A stretch of DNA of 64,000 nt from Balanoglossus misakiensis (Eukaryota > Hemichordata), in assembly GCA_040954595.2 (NCBI GenBank), contig CM082576.2, positions 5,952,001 to 6,016,000 of the forward strand, in the 5' to 3' direction. This document shows, piece after piece, positions 31,886 to 46,100 of this stretch. The notes under the pieces are model-generated. The model saw only the letters and a program-made list of their open reading frames with translations. It was not told where the DNA came from and searched no databases. The position numbers and the translations under genes were made by a program. Each line of letters opens with the position of its first letter. The stretch's first letter is position 1.

Positions 31886-33819
31886 ATAAAATATTGTATA
31901 GCAGAATATCTTCTTGTGCTGAGATTCATTTGTCCTTGACATTGTCTCATGACCACAAGTCACTATGACCTTTCCAGTTTGTCCTTGAACCTGAATGTGA
32001 TAATTCATCTGCTTACACGCCAAATACATATAGGGCGGCATGATCACTTTGGGGCGCTGTTTTGAAGTATATCTGAAACACAATGTACGGGGGAATTACC
32101 ACTACTGATGTACATGTATATACAATGGGAGCTAGATAGCGTACTAAAACTTCATAGGGTCATTTCAGACACCACAACACACGGCCGTGACAAAACGAAA
32201 GTAACTTCCACAGCTCAACATGAAATGACTATCGACTGAAATTGATACTAGCGATCAAATTTCCAATTTCCAAACTTTTGAAGCTCTTTTTTGAAGAAGA
32301 AACATCCTTTGTGGAAATGTGCGACACCTATTTTAAGAATTCGAGCAAAAAGGCGATACATTTTTCTTTCAAATCGTCTCAGATATCCCTGGAATGATGA
32401 GTCATGTTTTCAATCATCGAATTTGAAACAAGTTTTCCGCTAGGATTTTAATATCTCAGCTCGTAGAAATCATTTACGACACGTATCACGTGATGAAGTA
32501 CAAATGTACTGGAAAAGCCGATGCCGAAACTATTGTTGATGAACTGTACAAAGCACCGCTTTGCATGTCTACATTTTTCTGAGAAATGCCGCACTTCCTA
32601 GTCTGTGGAGATCAACTGGAAGTGGGTGCTGTATGGATATCCACTTTCTCTGTGAATTTTCCATACACACAGCATCCCTCCACGACTTCGAGGTATTAAA
32701 TGTAGAAGTCAAAATGACACGATTTCGTGGCAGTTCTTGTGAGTATAAAAGTGGAGCACGTTCACTGAACAACATCGTCCCCGTGGGAATCTTTTGTCAA
32801 ATCAATTGTCCACTTCGATCCCCATGGTAATCAACTAACAGTAACGAATGGATTATTCCTTTTCTCGTGATTATATGGTAACGGCTTCTACGGTGGGTTT
32901 GCAATTATTGTATAGTTGTATGAATGAGACTCAGTTCTATTCCCTGCAGTCGTATGTCTATTGGAAGTAGCCGACAATTGCAAGGGTAGTAAGGCGTTAC
33001 GATCGAATGCTGAATCCTCCCTCTATTCTACGATGATGTCGTTCTTGACGCCTATGCAATTTCTCTTATCGACACACCTTATTACGCGGTACTTGCATCG
33101 ATTGGGTCTTTGAGCATTGGTGTACAAATTGCCTCCCATAGCTCAGTGTAACATCGCCGTCCATATAGGCCTAACTAAGTTCCGAGTCACTGACTGTATT
33201 GGGTCGCGCGTTAAGCTTCTCGTGCCTTTCACTTCAAGCGCTAAATCGTGTCGCTAGAAACATAATTTGTGATATTCAACGGAGAAAAAAATCAAACGTA
33301 ACCAAACGTAAAATTTTATCCGAGTTTGATATTCTGCTATATACACTATGACAAGATCATTGATCTGATCGAATCAATCAATCAATCAATCAAGTCAGGC
33401 TCGTTCGTCCCCCGCATCTCAAGTCTACCCGAGCCACCTTCCAGAGTTGAAATTTAAGGCCATGCATGCGTGAAGAAATGAAAGGCACAGCGATGCTCTT
33501 CTTCGGTGATTGGTTGGTGCCACGAGACGTTAGATCCTGTCCCTGGATGATAATGACTTATATATGCGTGTAATGGAATGGCGCTAGACATCCATGTCGT
33601 CTGGTCCCCGCGAGACTAGCAAGGCCATTACCTGGAAATATTCAGCCTCATACCCAAATTTTAGATGCACTCACGATGAAATGAATTCAGATAAAATGTG
33701 AACATCATTTCCGTCAGGGGTTGACTTTTATATAAAGATATAATGCAGATTCTGCAATGCGGTATTGGGTATGTACTTTCATCTACACACAGGCCAGGAA
33801 TGTTCCACCTTTCCATTAC
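31886..33819. other. No gene recognised; may hold 3' exons of the - strand secreted-protein gene
   Basis: About 1.9 kb between the 3' end of NDUFAF5 and a candidate - strand exon. The terminal exon(s) of the unidentified secreted-protein gene could lie here, but none is convincing. A short (AATC)n run is at about 33374-33391. Confidence 0.4.
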
Positions 33820-33958
33820 CTTGATTTGTGCTTGTGACAACACCAGGGGATCTCTGTTCAGACAGATACTCTTCCTTAGACGTTCTTGACAACAGGTTGT
33901 CGTCTGCTAAATCATTTTTATCTGACACGATGTTCAACTTCTTCATGATGTCTGTCAT
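33820..33958 (-). CDS. Possible downstream exon of the secreted acidic protein
   Basis: On the - strand an open stretch beginning MTDIMKKLNIVSDKNDLADD ends at a good donor (CAAG|gtaatg) at 33820. A phase-0 join to the upstream exon's donor is possible if the acceptor is the AG directly before ATG, which is not a strong acceptor. The lysine/acidic composition resembles the upstream exon. Short open stretches like this also occur by chance, so the link is tentative. Confidence 0.28.
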
Positions 33959-36437
33959 CTCTGCTTTTAACAGAGACAGGTGGGCACAACAATGATGTTA
34001 CCCGTGGGACAATAGACGCCAGCTGTCAAGAAACGATGTGATGTGAGTTCTGCATAATACATGCAACACGGTGACGGCGCTTTGCATCTGAAAGGGCATT
34101 CGAAATGTCTCGCTCCCGCTGCCGTCTACGAAAAGTGCCACCTTGGTTTGCGCGGGAACGTTGACAGGTATTCCCGAGGTGCCGATACACGCGCTTTGAT
34201 GCAACGCCGCGTTGGATTGCCTACTAGTGATTTTACATAACATCCACTACTTATTTGGAAAGCGCTAAAAGAATGAAACGCCAACTGAGAATTGGCTTCA
34301 CAGATCGAGCACTTGTGTATTCAGAAAATTAAGACAGCATTATGGACTTGTTGCTTTCTCTTGGTAGTCTTACGAATCTAGGCATATACTTGAGAGCCTC
34401 GGGGAAAGTAAATGTTTACTTGCCACCCAACCACAGTGTTTTTCAGATTGAGATGAGTCAGGGCATTCGATTGCAATTTCCTTTCCCCTTTGAGATCCTT
34501 ATCGCAACAGACTACAATCGATCGGGAAATCTTGACGTTCGATTCGTCGACACTAATGTCTAGCGACTCGCCGACGTATCCTAACATCTATGGACAAGAA
34601 TCCTTCAGCGCTATTATAACTTTTCTCGACTTTCTGTCGCGTCCCATGAGATGTTAACCCCAGAATTCAGAATTAAACGATTCCCAACCATAAGTCCCCG
34701 GGGGCTGCGCGGGTAACCCAATCATGAAATTGTGAACGTGAACCCCAAATGAGCCGGCCAAATTATTTTCCCGTCTTTCGCAAATGGCAGGAACTCTTGA
34801 ACTTTACCCGACGGCCCACAACCACGCAACGAGCGACCCACGTGGGCGATAATTACGGCAGATATGAAACGGAATCTCGCCTATCCTGGGAACATATATC
34901 GCAAATTGGCCTTTGACTGATTGTCCCAAAATGTTCTGCAGTTGCAATTTTGCTTTCAGTGGACAAGTTGACTTCTTCGGTAACAGCAGACAGCATGCAA
35001 GCGATGTAATACGAAAATTAATAGTGCTTCTCATTATCAACTCGTGCGCACGGAAATTACTAGCTCACTCCTTCAAACCAAGGTGTCGTTTGTTTTCTGC
35101 TTTAATCTTGTCACGTGACTGTAAGATTTCGTCTTATCGTATCACGAACAAGAAAAACGAGAAACGTCTTAACGCTATAATGAAGTTGAGATACATAGAT
35201 ATCATTTCGACTGATCTAACCCGATGACCGTAAAACATATGTCACCGGTGATACGCCTATTACCAACACGAAGAACGATATAGTTTTGAATGATATAGGT
35301 ACTTTATTGTATATTGGATATCCAAGGGAACTCGATAGGCTCGCCGTGTTGAGAGTAATAACGATCCATCATGTGCCACAAACTATCCCGCAGAAATGTA
35401 GATTGCCAAGAGGTGACGATGCGCATGCTCATTAGTTGTTGATGAAGTCTGAACGAGGTATGCTGTTAATTTGTCAGTGAGTGCCCGATTCGTCAAATTC
35501 TTGATGGTGTGTTTGAGCATGTGCTGTAAACTTCTTGCGACACATAATTATGTATTTGTGTGGTGTGTTTTTTTGCGTTTTCTGATCGTACTGTTGTTCG
35601 TCCCTGTAAATGCAAGCGTTTAAGATCTAATGTTACTAGAAGAATTATATAATATGAACTATACAACCTAGAGATAATAAACTATTTATACGATTTTGGA
35701 ATGAACTTTTCGTCGCGGTTGGAGTAGACATGTGTGATACGCATTGCGATATATACTTCGTGTCCATGGCCCATGATATTTTTATGTCTTCCGATCTGAT
35801 TGGCATCTTGCACCATGGTAAAACAAAGTAACTTTAAGTTTGTCCAATTAAAATTTTCTTTACAGAGCCGAACAAGACGGCCGCAACGCAGAGGCCCATT
35901 GGTCGATTTCTAAGGCTTTCCTCCATGATCGTCACCAGTATCTTCTTGGCTTTGTTGAACAGGGAGCGGCTGCAACGCTCTGTTGTGTTTATTCAACCAA
36001 AGCAGTTCGTTCTGCGAAGGATGGAGGGGAGAAAGAGGCGGGAAGTGATAGCTTAAAGTTTTCACGTGGCACAAAAGATACACAAACTAATACCGCACCG
36101 CGCAAGTAAAAGTAGTCGCAATACCCTACATCTGATTTTAATCAGATTGGCTTTCTACCGATGTACAACATTTTTCGTGCCCGGATCACACAACGGTTTG
36201 GTCCCGCTGTCATCCGATAAATTTGCGCTGTTGCTGACATGGGATACGCGTGGCTCCTGCCAATTATCTAAAATCTTGAATGGCCAATAGAAATAAATTG
36301 CCCTGTGGGCGGATTTCCCCCAAATTAGTGCATCTGACATTTTGTTTCTAACCAACTAAAAACGACAATTAGGAACTCAATATTCTCGATGAATAAAGTG
36401 AAAGGTTTATAAGAAAGTGAACGGTTATAAAACTTAC
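33959..36437. other. Probable first intron of the - strand secreted-protein gene
   Basis: About 2.5 kb with no recognisable exon on either strand. Several short open frames are present but none has a family signature together with matching splice signals. Confidence 0.4.
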
Positions 36438-37127
36438 GAGGGCGTTGGGAACAAACTTATCATTTTCTTTCTCTTGTAATTCGTAGATCCAGAAACCATC
36501 ATCCTCCATGTCTCTACTCTCCCTCGTCTCGGACTGGTCATCATACCACTGCCGATCCCCGTTTGGCTTGAAATCGGCGAACTTCGGACGGCCTTCGTTC
36601 GCTACGCCATTCATCCAGTCATAATCCCCGCTGTATTCGGCTTCGAGTTCGCTGTTGGCGGGGGGCTGCCACAGTCCAAACTCCGCGAGTTCTTGGTTGC
36701 CGCCGACGATTTTCTGTGGGCCGTGCTTCATGCCGTACTCGTCCGCTAACTCTTCCATCCGCTGAAACTTGGGTTTGACGTATATCGGGCCGGACGCGCG
36801 GCCAAGATTATCCAGGCCTAAGTCGTCCGCGAAGTCGATGCGCTCCGCCGCCGAGCCGCCATCCCCAAGCCCGGGGTACAAATAACCAGCATTCGCTGCA
36901 GCCAAGCGGCCCTTAACGTCGTCACCGCCGTCGAGCTGACCACTCCTCGTGTCAATATTACCAGCCTTCGGAATTAGGGGATCCTGGTACCCGAACGCCC
37001 TCTTCAGCAAAGTTGCCTCGCCGTGTGGTATGCCAATGATTTGCCGCCATCCCAAGATGCTGACTGTATCGCAAAACGTCACTATGGCAACCAGCGACAG
37101 CAGGAGTCTTGAAAGAGTCGGTAGCAT
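36438..37127 (-). CDS. Unidentified secreted acidic protein, first coding exon
   Basis: The start at 37127 gives a clear signal peptide (MLPTLSRLLLSLVAIVTF, cleavage perhaps after DTVS). About 205 mature residues follow, rich in Asp, Glu, Gly and Asn with no Cys. The exon ends at a consensus donor (CTC|gtaagt, phase 0), so the protein continues downstream. One dibasic site (LLKR|AFGYQ) lies early in the mature part, as in prohormones. The stretches FQRMEELADEYGMKHG and GPQKIVGGNQE faintly recall chromogranin A and 7B2 respectively. I regard both as too short to assign a family. An ATG further upstream (37190) is in frame, but its sequence looks like leader. Best description: secreted, possibly granin- or prohormone-like, protein of unknown function. 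Confidence 0.6.
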
Positions 37128-37190
37128 GATATATCTAGCTGTACAGAGAACATTAAAGATAGCCATAGTTATATAGATTATAATGAACAC

Positions 37191-40100
37191 GTAAAATACA
37201 CCGTATGCACATGTATGCTGGTGGCTGTATTTTTCGCCTGATGTTCAGCCGTTTGTCATCAGTGATGATTACAAAAGTTGTATTTTTTCTTAGACCCCTC
37301 CCAATTAAGGATCAACCGGAACAGACGCACTGCACGACTCATCTCTATCGCTACACTGACGATGGATGCGGTCCATGACACACGCATCTGCTGCCGTCTT
37401 ACGTCATAGGGCTTCTGACGGAGACGCAGTACTAGTATTTCTTTGCAAGCCAGGCGCCAATCCACCGCGATTATCTAATATGCAGTAATAACCGCTCTAA
37501 TTCCATTCTATAGCATTTTCCAAATGACCCCGCCGACAGAGATGCACCCGTGGCTACATGATTTTGACGTTTCTCGCCGAATTCACTATTCAGATTTATG
37601 TTCGCGATCACCCCGTTTCTTGGCAAGTGAATTTTTTACGCCAACGCGCATCGCGACCACTTGTCAATTTCATCAATTCCCACGCGCCTCTGAGACGCGA
37701 TATGTAAGTCTCCAAAAGCGGCAATGTGTCGCAATAAACCTCAATACATTTGTTTTTCCCCTTGCGGAAAATAATGGAGACGTAAAATCGCGAGCAGCCC
37801 ATTTCCTGGGTTATTACCGGCAATATATCGAACCCCCGTAGCATGCCTGTATAGTGACTTATAAAAGATGTTTCAGAAATTTAATAATTGACGATGATGA
37901 TATATAGACATGCTGAAAGCTTCTTGCGGCGTTTAACGTGCATTATATGTTATTCAACCTCCGTCAGGGGTATAAATCAGTGACATAGCCAGTGGAGTGT
38001 GTTGGGAGTTGTTTGCGATAAATCACTGAGCCAGATTAGCCCCGTGATTAGCCTACCGCTGATCTTCTTTGTAGAAGTATCAAGCTGTTGACGTTCTAAT
38101 TACATATAATGCCCCCTGCTCGAAGGAGGGTTAGTGTCGGTGACGTCACTCTGACGGCAGAGCTTTGCCTGTCTCGACGACAGAGATATGGGTGATGGAT
38201 TGACTGAGGTGGCGGGAAATTCCGGTCCGGCATCATATCCCGCGGGGTTTCTCCCCAGTATTTCCTGATGTATCGCTCAAGATAGCCGTGGGTCCGGACT
38301 CAACGATGAGGGGGGGGGGGGGGTTGAAAAGTTTCTTCTTGCTCCTTAACTATGAGAAGATGTTTTCATGTCGAAGCTCAAGTAAAACAATCACTACATA
38401 GCTTAATCATATTTTTATCATTTGGAGAATAGAGCATTATATGCGTGGACGACACCATTGCCAAGGACAAGCTGACATTAGTGCAATTATCGGTGGGAAT
38501 CAACGCGCTAGTGCACACACTTGTGGAAATAAAGGAGTATAGCACCACCAATAATCTATCTAATCTCTGTCCTCGCTTGCGTCCACAAGAGTGTCAGAGC
38601 CGATAATTACACGATTGTGACACTGTCACGACGAAACAGTGCAAAGCAGTCCATCTTGGGGACCGCTGGTTACGGGCAACTCCGTGCGAATATATGTACA
38701 TTTTGCCTGTGACGTCACACTGGAATTTCAAAAAAGAGACCGAATCTTCAATTTCTCCGAGCGTTAAAGGTCCACTGCTGTGAAGTAAATCGGTTTTAAA
38801 GTGGCTATGCTGAATTCTTCCTTGTTGCTATTCATCAGATGTACCGGAGGGCCTGGAGTAATGATGACACGGGGATGTGTTTTTACACAGCCATAAACAG
38901 CCTCCCTTGTTAGAAAATGGCCCTATTTTCAGAGGCATTTCCTGTTACTAGCCGTTCATGACATATTAACTCGCAGGTATACATGGAGGTATCATGTAAA
39001 CTTAATGAGTTGTCTTCGGGAGAAGAATTAAATCTCTCTGTGTGTCTCTGTCTGTATCTCTCTCTCACTGTTTACGATTTACATGGGTGCAAGTTTAAAA
39101 CGCGTTAAAACATTTTACCAAAATAATAAGGGGTTGATAGTTATGAATACAAACAATCGAGAATTCTGTCAGAACATCGAGTAAATGTAACATATCACAT
39201 GGAAAAAGTCAACTTACCGCGTATACAGCATATAAACGTATAGCCTACGGTGGTGTCCAACTTGGTCAGTGGTGAAGACTCCAAAGTAGATTAGCTAGAC
39301 TTGTACATCCTCACCGAAATGTCGTTCTGCAAATGAGTAAAACAAACGTGTCGTGATCGTAAATTCGCGGACATATAAACAAAATTAAGAAGAAACGCAT
39401 AGACAGGTGAAGTTTTACGAGGCATGCGTGTGTGATTTGCGAGAAAAGTAGCGACACGCCGAAATCCACATTATAAGTATATAGTCGCTACCTTATTACC
39501 TTGCCAGGAGCAAGGAAGTAGTGGAGGAGATGTTAGCAGCGGAGAGCCGTCGTCTTGAGTGGATTATTTGGCAATTTCACCTCAGCTCCGTCTCTCGCAA
39601 AGCACCACGGGAAAACCACCTACGGCTCTTCAGAACCCATCGCATGCATTTAGTACGTGACACGGCGGATGCCGCTGACGCTGGCTGCATTAGTGATTTC
39701 TGTGAACTTTAAAAGGAAAACCGATACCGCATGAAAACGTTCTCTTGCAAAGAATGATGTACGGTTTGTGGGAAAATTACACCTATCTCAGTGGGATTCG
39801 AATATCATGATTAGGCGGTGTTTTTTGTGTACCCGCCCACTCTTTCTGACAACCTAGTTATTAACTGTGTATAATCCAACCAGGATGATCAAAAGACTCC
39901 TGTGTAATCAGCTTTGTCATTTATATATGTCGGTCCTAATTTGCCGTAGCGAACAGATATAGTGATGCTCTATTGTGGACACTAGATTAGCCGAACCATA
40001 GCTCTTTGCGATATCAAAACAAAGGAAAAACACATACATGTACAAATGTATTTTTACCTGGACAAGCAAACAAAAAACCCCGCAAGGACTAAAGGTCTAT

Positions 40101-43100
40101 TGTTCCTATCAATAGAAATGACCACGCCAACAAATGTGGGCCTTTAACATGTTTAATGAACCGTATCCAGATCCAGAAACTGCCAGTTACGAACCGACCA
40201 AGATCCTTGAACCGACCCAAATCAAGAAATGCCCGTTCGGACGACAGAGGCGATGATGCTTTGGCACGTGACCTGGCTCAGCTCCGAGATTGCTTCTCAA
40301 ATGAGTACGTACAATTCCTTGTGGGAGGAGGGTACTGTCTACAGAATTCAGTGACAGCTGGTATGGCTCTTATTAAAAGATGTGCTGCAAGAAATAAACG
40401 ATCGCGCGCAGGCACAGGACGAATGCGAGTGCTGATGTAAAAGGCCGTTGAACTGATTGATGTAACACACTAGACGATTTCAATTTTCCGGTTTTCGAAG
40501 CTCGCTCGATAATGACAAAAGTTGCATTCAACAGGCCTGGCGCTATAATTGCAGCTGGACCCACGTTTTCTCAGAAGCGAATGCTTCAGTTGCGTCGTCA
40601 ATGATTGTATGAGGAGGTTACGCCACCTGGTGTTGTTTGCTTCGAACTGAGCTGCATAATTAAATCTAGACCAGCGCGTTGCCAAATTCATAAGGCAGAA
40701 TTGAAAGCCCCAATAGCTGCCACTTCCGTAGTGTCGTGTTAAAGGTTGGGGAAAGATGAAGACTGTGGTATTTCTCGATAAAAATATTCTGTAAGCGGCA
40801 GTTATTTTGGACCAAAAGCCCTTTCTTTATACAGGAAAACAATAGAACGATCTGTGATGCAGGCAAAACAACCCCTTTGATTTTTTTCTGCTGTGCGATG
40901 TATTTAAATTTAACAAACGGCGAGCGTGGGAGATAATTAATGCACTCATGATGTGCTTCACAGCCCCGCAATATTGGATGTTGGGCCCTAAGCCTAAGGA
41001 TACCAAAAAATGGCGAGAAAGTTTCAAATTATCCAAGCATATGCATCAAATCGATCTGGTGTCTTGCCCAAACTGTTTGCTGGCCTACGTCATTTGCCTA
41101 TTAGTCTAATAAAGAACCGAGCGTCAAAATAAAAGTGACGTCTCAATTAGGATCAAAAATTTCTTCCGCCACATTGACCGCAAAATGTTTTAGGGCTATT
41201 ATCAAACGCCGTTTCTAATTCCCCGAACCGGATTCGTCGTGCTGTTGATGAGAACGGAGTTGTCTCACTTTAAAAGGACGATATGACGTCACGGAGCCAA
41301 TCAGCATTAGTGTCACAGCTTGGGTCTCGTGTACAACCTCCGCTCGCTAAGCATGAAAGATGTTGTTGGCGCTCGGCTAGGCTTTCAAAACCAGTTCTCA
41401 TACAATGTACCTTGTCATCAAATACCTAGATTACTGTGGGGATCTACGTTTAGACCTATTATGGTCACAATCACCATTTACGCCTATATACACCCGGGCC
41501 AATATCTTTTACCATCTTTTACTAACAACATTAGTTTCATTGGATTTCAGATTTGGTGAATGGTTTATGAAAATATTAGCTTGTGGGTTTGGTCGTCGAC
41601 AAAGAAAAAAATACATGTAATTTAACATCACTATTAAAAGTATACTTTCTCTGGATCTTGCTACACTACACACACGGTGATGTGATGCGAAATGTTCAAG
41701 ATGCATCATGGGATACTACGTCGGACAACACAAGAGCATGCGCATGGCACTTACGCACCCGTTCCCATGACTTCCTGGACGAATGACGTGCCTTGTGAAC
41801 GTAGGAAATGTTACGAAATGTATATTATCACATGTAAGTAGCGACAAATGTATTACTGTCATGTTGCATTTATGAATATCTTTAACTGACGCCGAAAACT
41901 GGCAAAAACTGCTTGTAACCGGGCCGAACGCATTGTATGGTGATCCAAAAGGCCAAAGTTTATGACAGCGCCCTCTACACACCTAATTTCGTATTCACTC
42001 GTTCTTGTCGATTGCCACCACAACACTTGTGCTGTCACGCATCATATTGACAATGATCAACAGATCTTTATTATACTGAACCCTAGAAGGTGGACTCCAG
42101 TAAGTGGAATCCCATGTGCTCACGACTGCACCTCTGATACAGTGCCATATATATGTACAGCCACTTATTTACCCATTCCCCATCACATTTGCAGAAACTA
42201 CCACACCCAGCCCCTTCCCCCCCCCCCTCGGACAGAGCTCATGCACATGATTAAAACCACTATAAAGATCCAGTTTCATCAATGAAATGCTTTCCCTAGA
42301 ATGTGACGAGGAATCGCCCACAGAAATATTTCTTCGTATCCCTACACACACCCTGCATTGATACTTTATTCATCATTATATATATACCTTTTCTGCACCT
42401 TCGTGGTGAGCGACGTTAAAATATTGGCAGTCAAACACTGTCTCTACATCCAGAATGTTTTCATTTTTTTCCCTATTCCCCTTTAGTTTAGTGTTTGGGT
42501 AATTTCTGGGGCAAAAAAAAAAATTATTGACCATAAGTTGTCATAAAATGCTCTAGAGTATTAGGTTAACATAAAGCTCATCGGATTGATAAAGTACATT
42601 GTATTTTAAGGATAAAAGAAGCCACAAAAAGCACATTATAGGATCAGATCACTTTTCTTTAAACTCCAAAAAGTCTTCAGAGGACAGTATACCAGTTCCA
42701 CTGACTGGCTTGTCTAAGACACCCTGTCCACAAGGCAGTCCAGTCTGAGAGTAACGCAGCTAATTCCTTGAAATGATCTATTGAGGTTTTTTAGGTAGAA
42801 ATACTCCCAGCAGCAAAATCCATATGTACATGAATTTCCACCTACACTTGGAGAGAAGCTGAATTGTATTATCTACACTGTAATTTAAAAACAGTCTTTC
42901 TCTCTGTTTTTTATCGATAGGTACCACACCACTGTGCCCATAATATTTCTTTCTTTTTTTATTGTGGTTTTGTCGCTAATTGACAAGAATTATGGGAAAT
43001 GGCACTTCTTTTCAGCTTGACCTTACCACAGTCTCCTTTTCCCCCAAATTTCAATATAAGGCAGCCCTGTGCCATTTTTTTACATAGTATGCAACACCTA

Positions 43101-43177
43101 TCCCAACCACCTGGAGTATTGAGACAGATATTGCATGTAGTGATGTCTTCTGCCCATTGCACTTTGTTTTGGGGGCT
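37191..43177. other. About 6 kb without a recognised gene
   Basis: Both strands carry many short open frames, none with a recognisable domain or a consistent chain of splice signals. Features seen are a 14-base G run at 38310-38323 and an 11-base C run at 42217-42227. The left end should contain the promoter of the secreted-protein gene, and the right end (about 42950-43177) the 3' UTR of STX5. Confidence 0.6.
42958..42963 (-). terminator. Candidate polyadenylation signal of STX5
   Basis: AATAAA on the - strand (tttatt on +), about 215 bases beyond the STX5 stop codon. Confidence 0.4.
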
Positions 43178-46100
43178 TTACGCCATGAAGACAACAAACA
43201 CGATGAAGAATACTATAAGAACAATAAATATCTTGATCATTAGCCAGCGGTTTGATGTAACAGACTGGAAGTATTTCAGCAGTTCACCATGAGCGGCTTC
43301 CACATTCATGTGAGTGTCTTCGACGTTTTGGTCAATCCTGCAAGGACAAGAGAAAATGGGGAACTGTTAAACTCGGGCAAAGATGAAATCAGGGAGACGC
43401 TAGTACTACGTCATCTGTTTGTAATATTTCCAGCTTTGTACAGTTCAAATATTGCGCTGCTCTTCACTGTTTCACATCTGTTTTTGAATAAATCCTAGAA
43501 TTGGTTCTAAGTTTCCTGTGAGAGAAAAATGAAGGCATATTTCAGAAGGTAGTACGGTAAACCTACCTTTGCACCTGTTCTTCTTGTTCTTTCACCATGT
43601 GTGCCAGCTGCTGGAATATGCTTCCCAGTTCCACGATGGTGGCTTCTATACTTTCCATAGTACTTGCCCTGCTCTGAATGTACGAGTCCTGTTCGTCGAT
43701 CAGCTGTAACTGCTGTTGGTATCGGTCCCCCTTGTGCATGTCGTCCATGTTGATGGCAACATCCCCGCCAAGGCCTCCGTAGCTTGTCTTTTCATCTTGA
43801 AGTAACACTGAACCAGCTTTGGGAGAAACCAGGCATTTCTGTTACTAGCCTGAAGGCTGTGAGTTCAATGCAGTGGAAATCTAATTCTAGAGTCAGGAAT
43901 TTGACAGCAGAAGATGGTTCAAGAGGCCATTTGTGGTTAGGTATTAAAAGAGACACTACTATCATATCTAAATGCAGGTTTCACTATTTTCCACTAGTGT
44001 TTGCATGTATGCTTTACATTAGCCTAACACTTATGTGATAGCATCATCCCAAAAAGGATGTTAGATAATTTAACTACTAATCCCTTCCCCAACATAAGGA
44101 CTCAATCAGTCAATGCAATATATCCCAACCAAAAAACTTCCATGATTATGGTAAGAGATTAAGACCTGTACCCACTGTCATACTTACTATTGCCATTAGT
44201 CGCTGACGGCGGCAAACTAGCTGCTACAGGTCCCTGGGAGAACTGTTCCCTCCTGGACTTCTGTTCTTTTAGGTTCTGCAGAAAAAAAATACAGGAACAA
44301 ATCAGAGATGGCTATAATATGTTTCACACAAGTCATAAGACTGTTGATCACTTGTTCACAGCACAAACACAAGTAAACAGCGAGTAACAATGCCACAAGC
44401 GAACTGAATAAAGGTAACACTTGCCTGAGTTCGAAGTTCAAGGACTTGTTTGAAATCACTGGACATGGTTGCAAGCTTAGACTGAAGGGATACCACCACT
44501 TGGCTGGAATGTGACTGTAGGTGTCTGCCGCTCTTGTGTGCTTTCATCTTAACCAACTACAAAATATCCACACACAAAATCTAGGGTCATAACTTAATAA
44601 GCATTGTATGTTTGTAGGTGAGGTCAAGGGTCAAGAGGTAAACATGACCTGACAATGACGATTTGATATCGGTCAGTACAGAACTCTTTCAAATGACTAC
44701 ATTGCCCATTTGATAATTCATTTTAATATGAAAAATGATAACCCTTTCTCAAACCGGCATATGAAATGAAAGACAGAGCAGAGGTCAGAATATTTGGCAG
44801 AATATTACCTGTTGTAACTGTGCTATTTGTTTATTCAGATTGTTTATGTCCTGTTTAATAATATATGTCAACTCCTGTATTTCCACCGGTTTGTCGTCAA
44901 AGAGGGATTTTCTTTTTGCCACTGTGAAGATCAAAAAACACAAATCAATATGATGTTTTATACCTTTGTCTAGTCGCTGATAGTTACTGACCATAGTCCA
45001 AAGGCCAGCATTTGTGTTGATAAGTTTGAGAAACAGTCAAGTAACATACAATGGTTGATATCACATCTTATATAATCAAAAGAGTCTTGAACGTTCATAT
45101 AAAATATATTTTTCAAGACACTGTCATTAATATTAGTGATGGGAAGTTATGTATACTTACATATCGTGAGCTTCTCCAGTTTTGCAAATGTATTGCTGAT
45201 GTCATATCCAATTTTCCTACAAAAGACATACGACTCAATGAGAATTTATAACATCATTTTGGGATCACAGCACATGTCAAGGTTATACACGTATCTACAC
45301 ACACCGGAACATAAACAAAGTATACAATGCTGCACCATACTGTGTACATGTATAAATTCAAAATAATTTTTATCAATATTCAGTTTTTAGTTGTAATTTT
45401 TATACAGATTTTAATCCAAGTAGGACAATTTCCTCATAGTCAAAGTCTGCAAGCAAACGTGGTTTTCCTAAGGTCATCATATTTGTCTGTTCATTCAAAC
45501 ACCACATCCTGTTTACACCTGTATGTACATGTTTTGTTTACTCCTCATGTTATTTTACATGTGAGCAGGACAATGATGTAAATACTGCCAGGTTGCAGCT
45601 AGGGACACTGTCCTACATACATGTGTTACTCAGGGACTTCATCCAACTTAACATTTGTACAGCCTGGGTATGTGGGCTCTCACTTCGACAAACACTGGTT
45701 TGAAAATGCAAGATCACAACCATTGTTTATCATCGGTGCTTCTATCCATGGAGATGCATCTACTAACCTTGCAATCATTGTAAATTCACTGTGCTGTAAC
45801 TTCCTGTGGTTCTGGCTTTGTGGTGGGATTCCATTGACCTGAAAACATAAAGATTGGAGAAAAGGGGGAGAGATTGAAATCAGTCAGTGTAACTGAAATG
45901 ACAAGAGTTTACAGCTTTCACGTTGCACATTAATCTGTTCATTAATCAAATCCAGAATTCTAACCAAAACATGAATGACGAAAATGTCAAAAAGGCCTAT
46001 AATAATGCATTGCTCCTAAATGAAAACTTGTATTCTGAGGTACCTGTCTTGATTGAAAAGACTTGACAGCTGACAGAAACTCGTTTGTACGGTCACGGCA

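Noticed and set aside
34342-34563. 73-residue + strand frame beginning MDLLLSLGSLTNLG
   Set aside because: Hydrophobic start but no signal-peptide pattern, no conserved motif and no donor; compatible with chance.
40156-40440. 94-residue + strand frame in the gene-free region
   Set aside because: No recognisable domain and no supporting splice partners; its length is compatible with chance.
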